This document shows positions 63,921 to 64,000 of a stretch of 64,000 nucleotides of DNA, piece by piece (positions within the stretch are counted from its first letter, which is position 1; the number at the start of each line of letters is the position of its first letter). The translations under genes were made by a program, and so were the position numbers. This DNA is from Hyphomicrobium_A sp963776675 (lineage in GTDB: Bacteria; Pseudomonadota; Alphaproteobacteria; Rhizobiales; Hyphomicrobiaceae): contig CAVZNR010000052.1 of NCBI GenBank assembly GCA_963776675.1, forward strand, positions 108,655 to 172,654, read 5' to 3'. The notes beneath the pieces were generated by a model. It was given only the letters and a program-made list of their open reading frames with translations. It was not told where the DNA came from and did not search any database.

Positions 63921-64000
63921 ACGCCGCGCAGCGGATATCGCGTGCTGCACAACTCATGTGGGTCCCGTGAGTGCGTCCCCCTACGTTTGCGGAGAATTCT

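Overview
The window is GC-rich chromosomal DNA of an alphaproteobacterium, most likely of the order Hyphomicrobiales (Rhizobiales). The evidence is the run glmU, glmS, SPOR protein, DUF502 protein, recG, sdhE, mfd, together with phosphatidylcholine synthase, HspQ, an IalB-family protein, alphaproteobacterial-type porin and beta-barrel proteins, and CtsR-free high-GC regulatory regions. The genus cannot be fixed from the sequence. Trimethylamine-oxidation genes and a malyl-CoA lyase would suit a methylated-amine user of the Hyphomicrobium or Methylocella type.

Layout. 1-6069: small envelope and hypothetical genes, an ABM-type enzyme, malonyl-CoA decarboxylase, two tandem neutral zinc metallopeptidases and a SPOR-like membrane protein. 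6454-19026: amino-sugar synthesis (glmU, glmS), a TPR/SPOR protein, a DUF502 membrane protein, recG (minus strand), sdhE and mfd. 19168-21436: a beta-barrel protein, a Cys-rich secreted microprotein, a second copy of the mfd 3' end, dodecin and a small membrane protein. 21601-28637: a frameshift-riddled acyl-CoA synthetase, a YejA-like solute-binding protein, an IalB-family protein, hspQ, and a marR-mcl pair with a Chloroflexus-type malyl-CoA lyase. 29130-37494: three related AraC regulators, a two-component system and secreted or membrane-anchored proteins. 37570-45973: LpxL-like acyltransferase, UbiH-like hydroxylase, porin, phosphatidylcholine synthase, glycerate kinase and a PAS histidine kinase. 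46046-53635: katG, then tdm and tmm (trimethylamine to TMAO to dimethylamine plus a one-carbon unit) divergent from a GntR-family regulator. 53999-63920: tamA, tamB and a large MscK-like mechanosensitive channel.

How the genes fit together. The window is dominated by envelope biogenesis (GlmU/GlmS, LpxL-like, TamAB, porin, beta-barrel, SPOR and PPC proteins, Pcs) and carries scattered C1/C2 and acyl-CoA metabolism (Tmm/Tdm, Mcl, glycerate kinase, malonyl-CoA decarboxylase). tmm and tdm form the clearest dedicated metabolic unit.

Three properties deserve attention. First, single-base frameshifts interrupt otherwise intact genes (TPR/SPOR gene, mfd, porin, tamA, tamB), which points to residual indel errors in the assembly as much as to real decay; the acyl-CoA synthetase has at least four. 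Second, the 3' ends of recG and mfd are each repeated nearby. Third, several palindromes look like operators, including one shared by the two-component operon and a small secreted-protein gene. No tRNA, rRNA, CRISPR array, integrase or intact insertion sequence was recognised.
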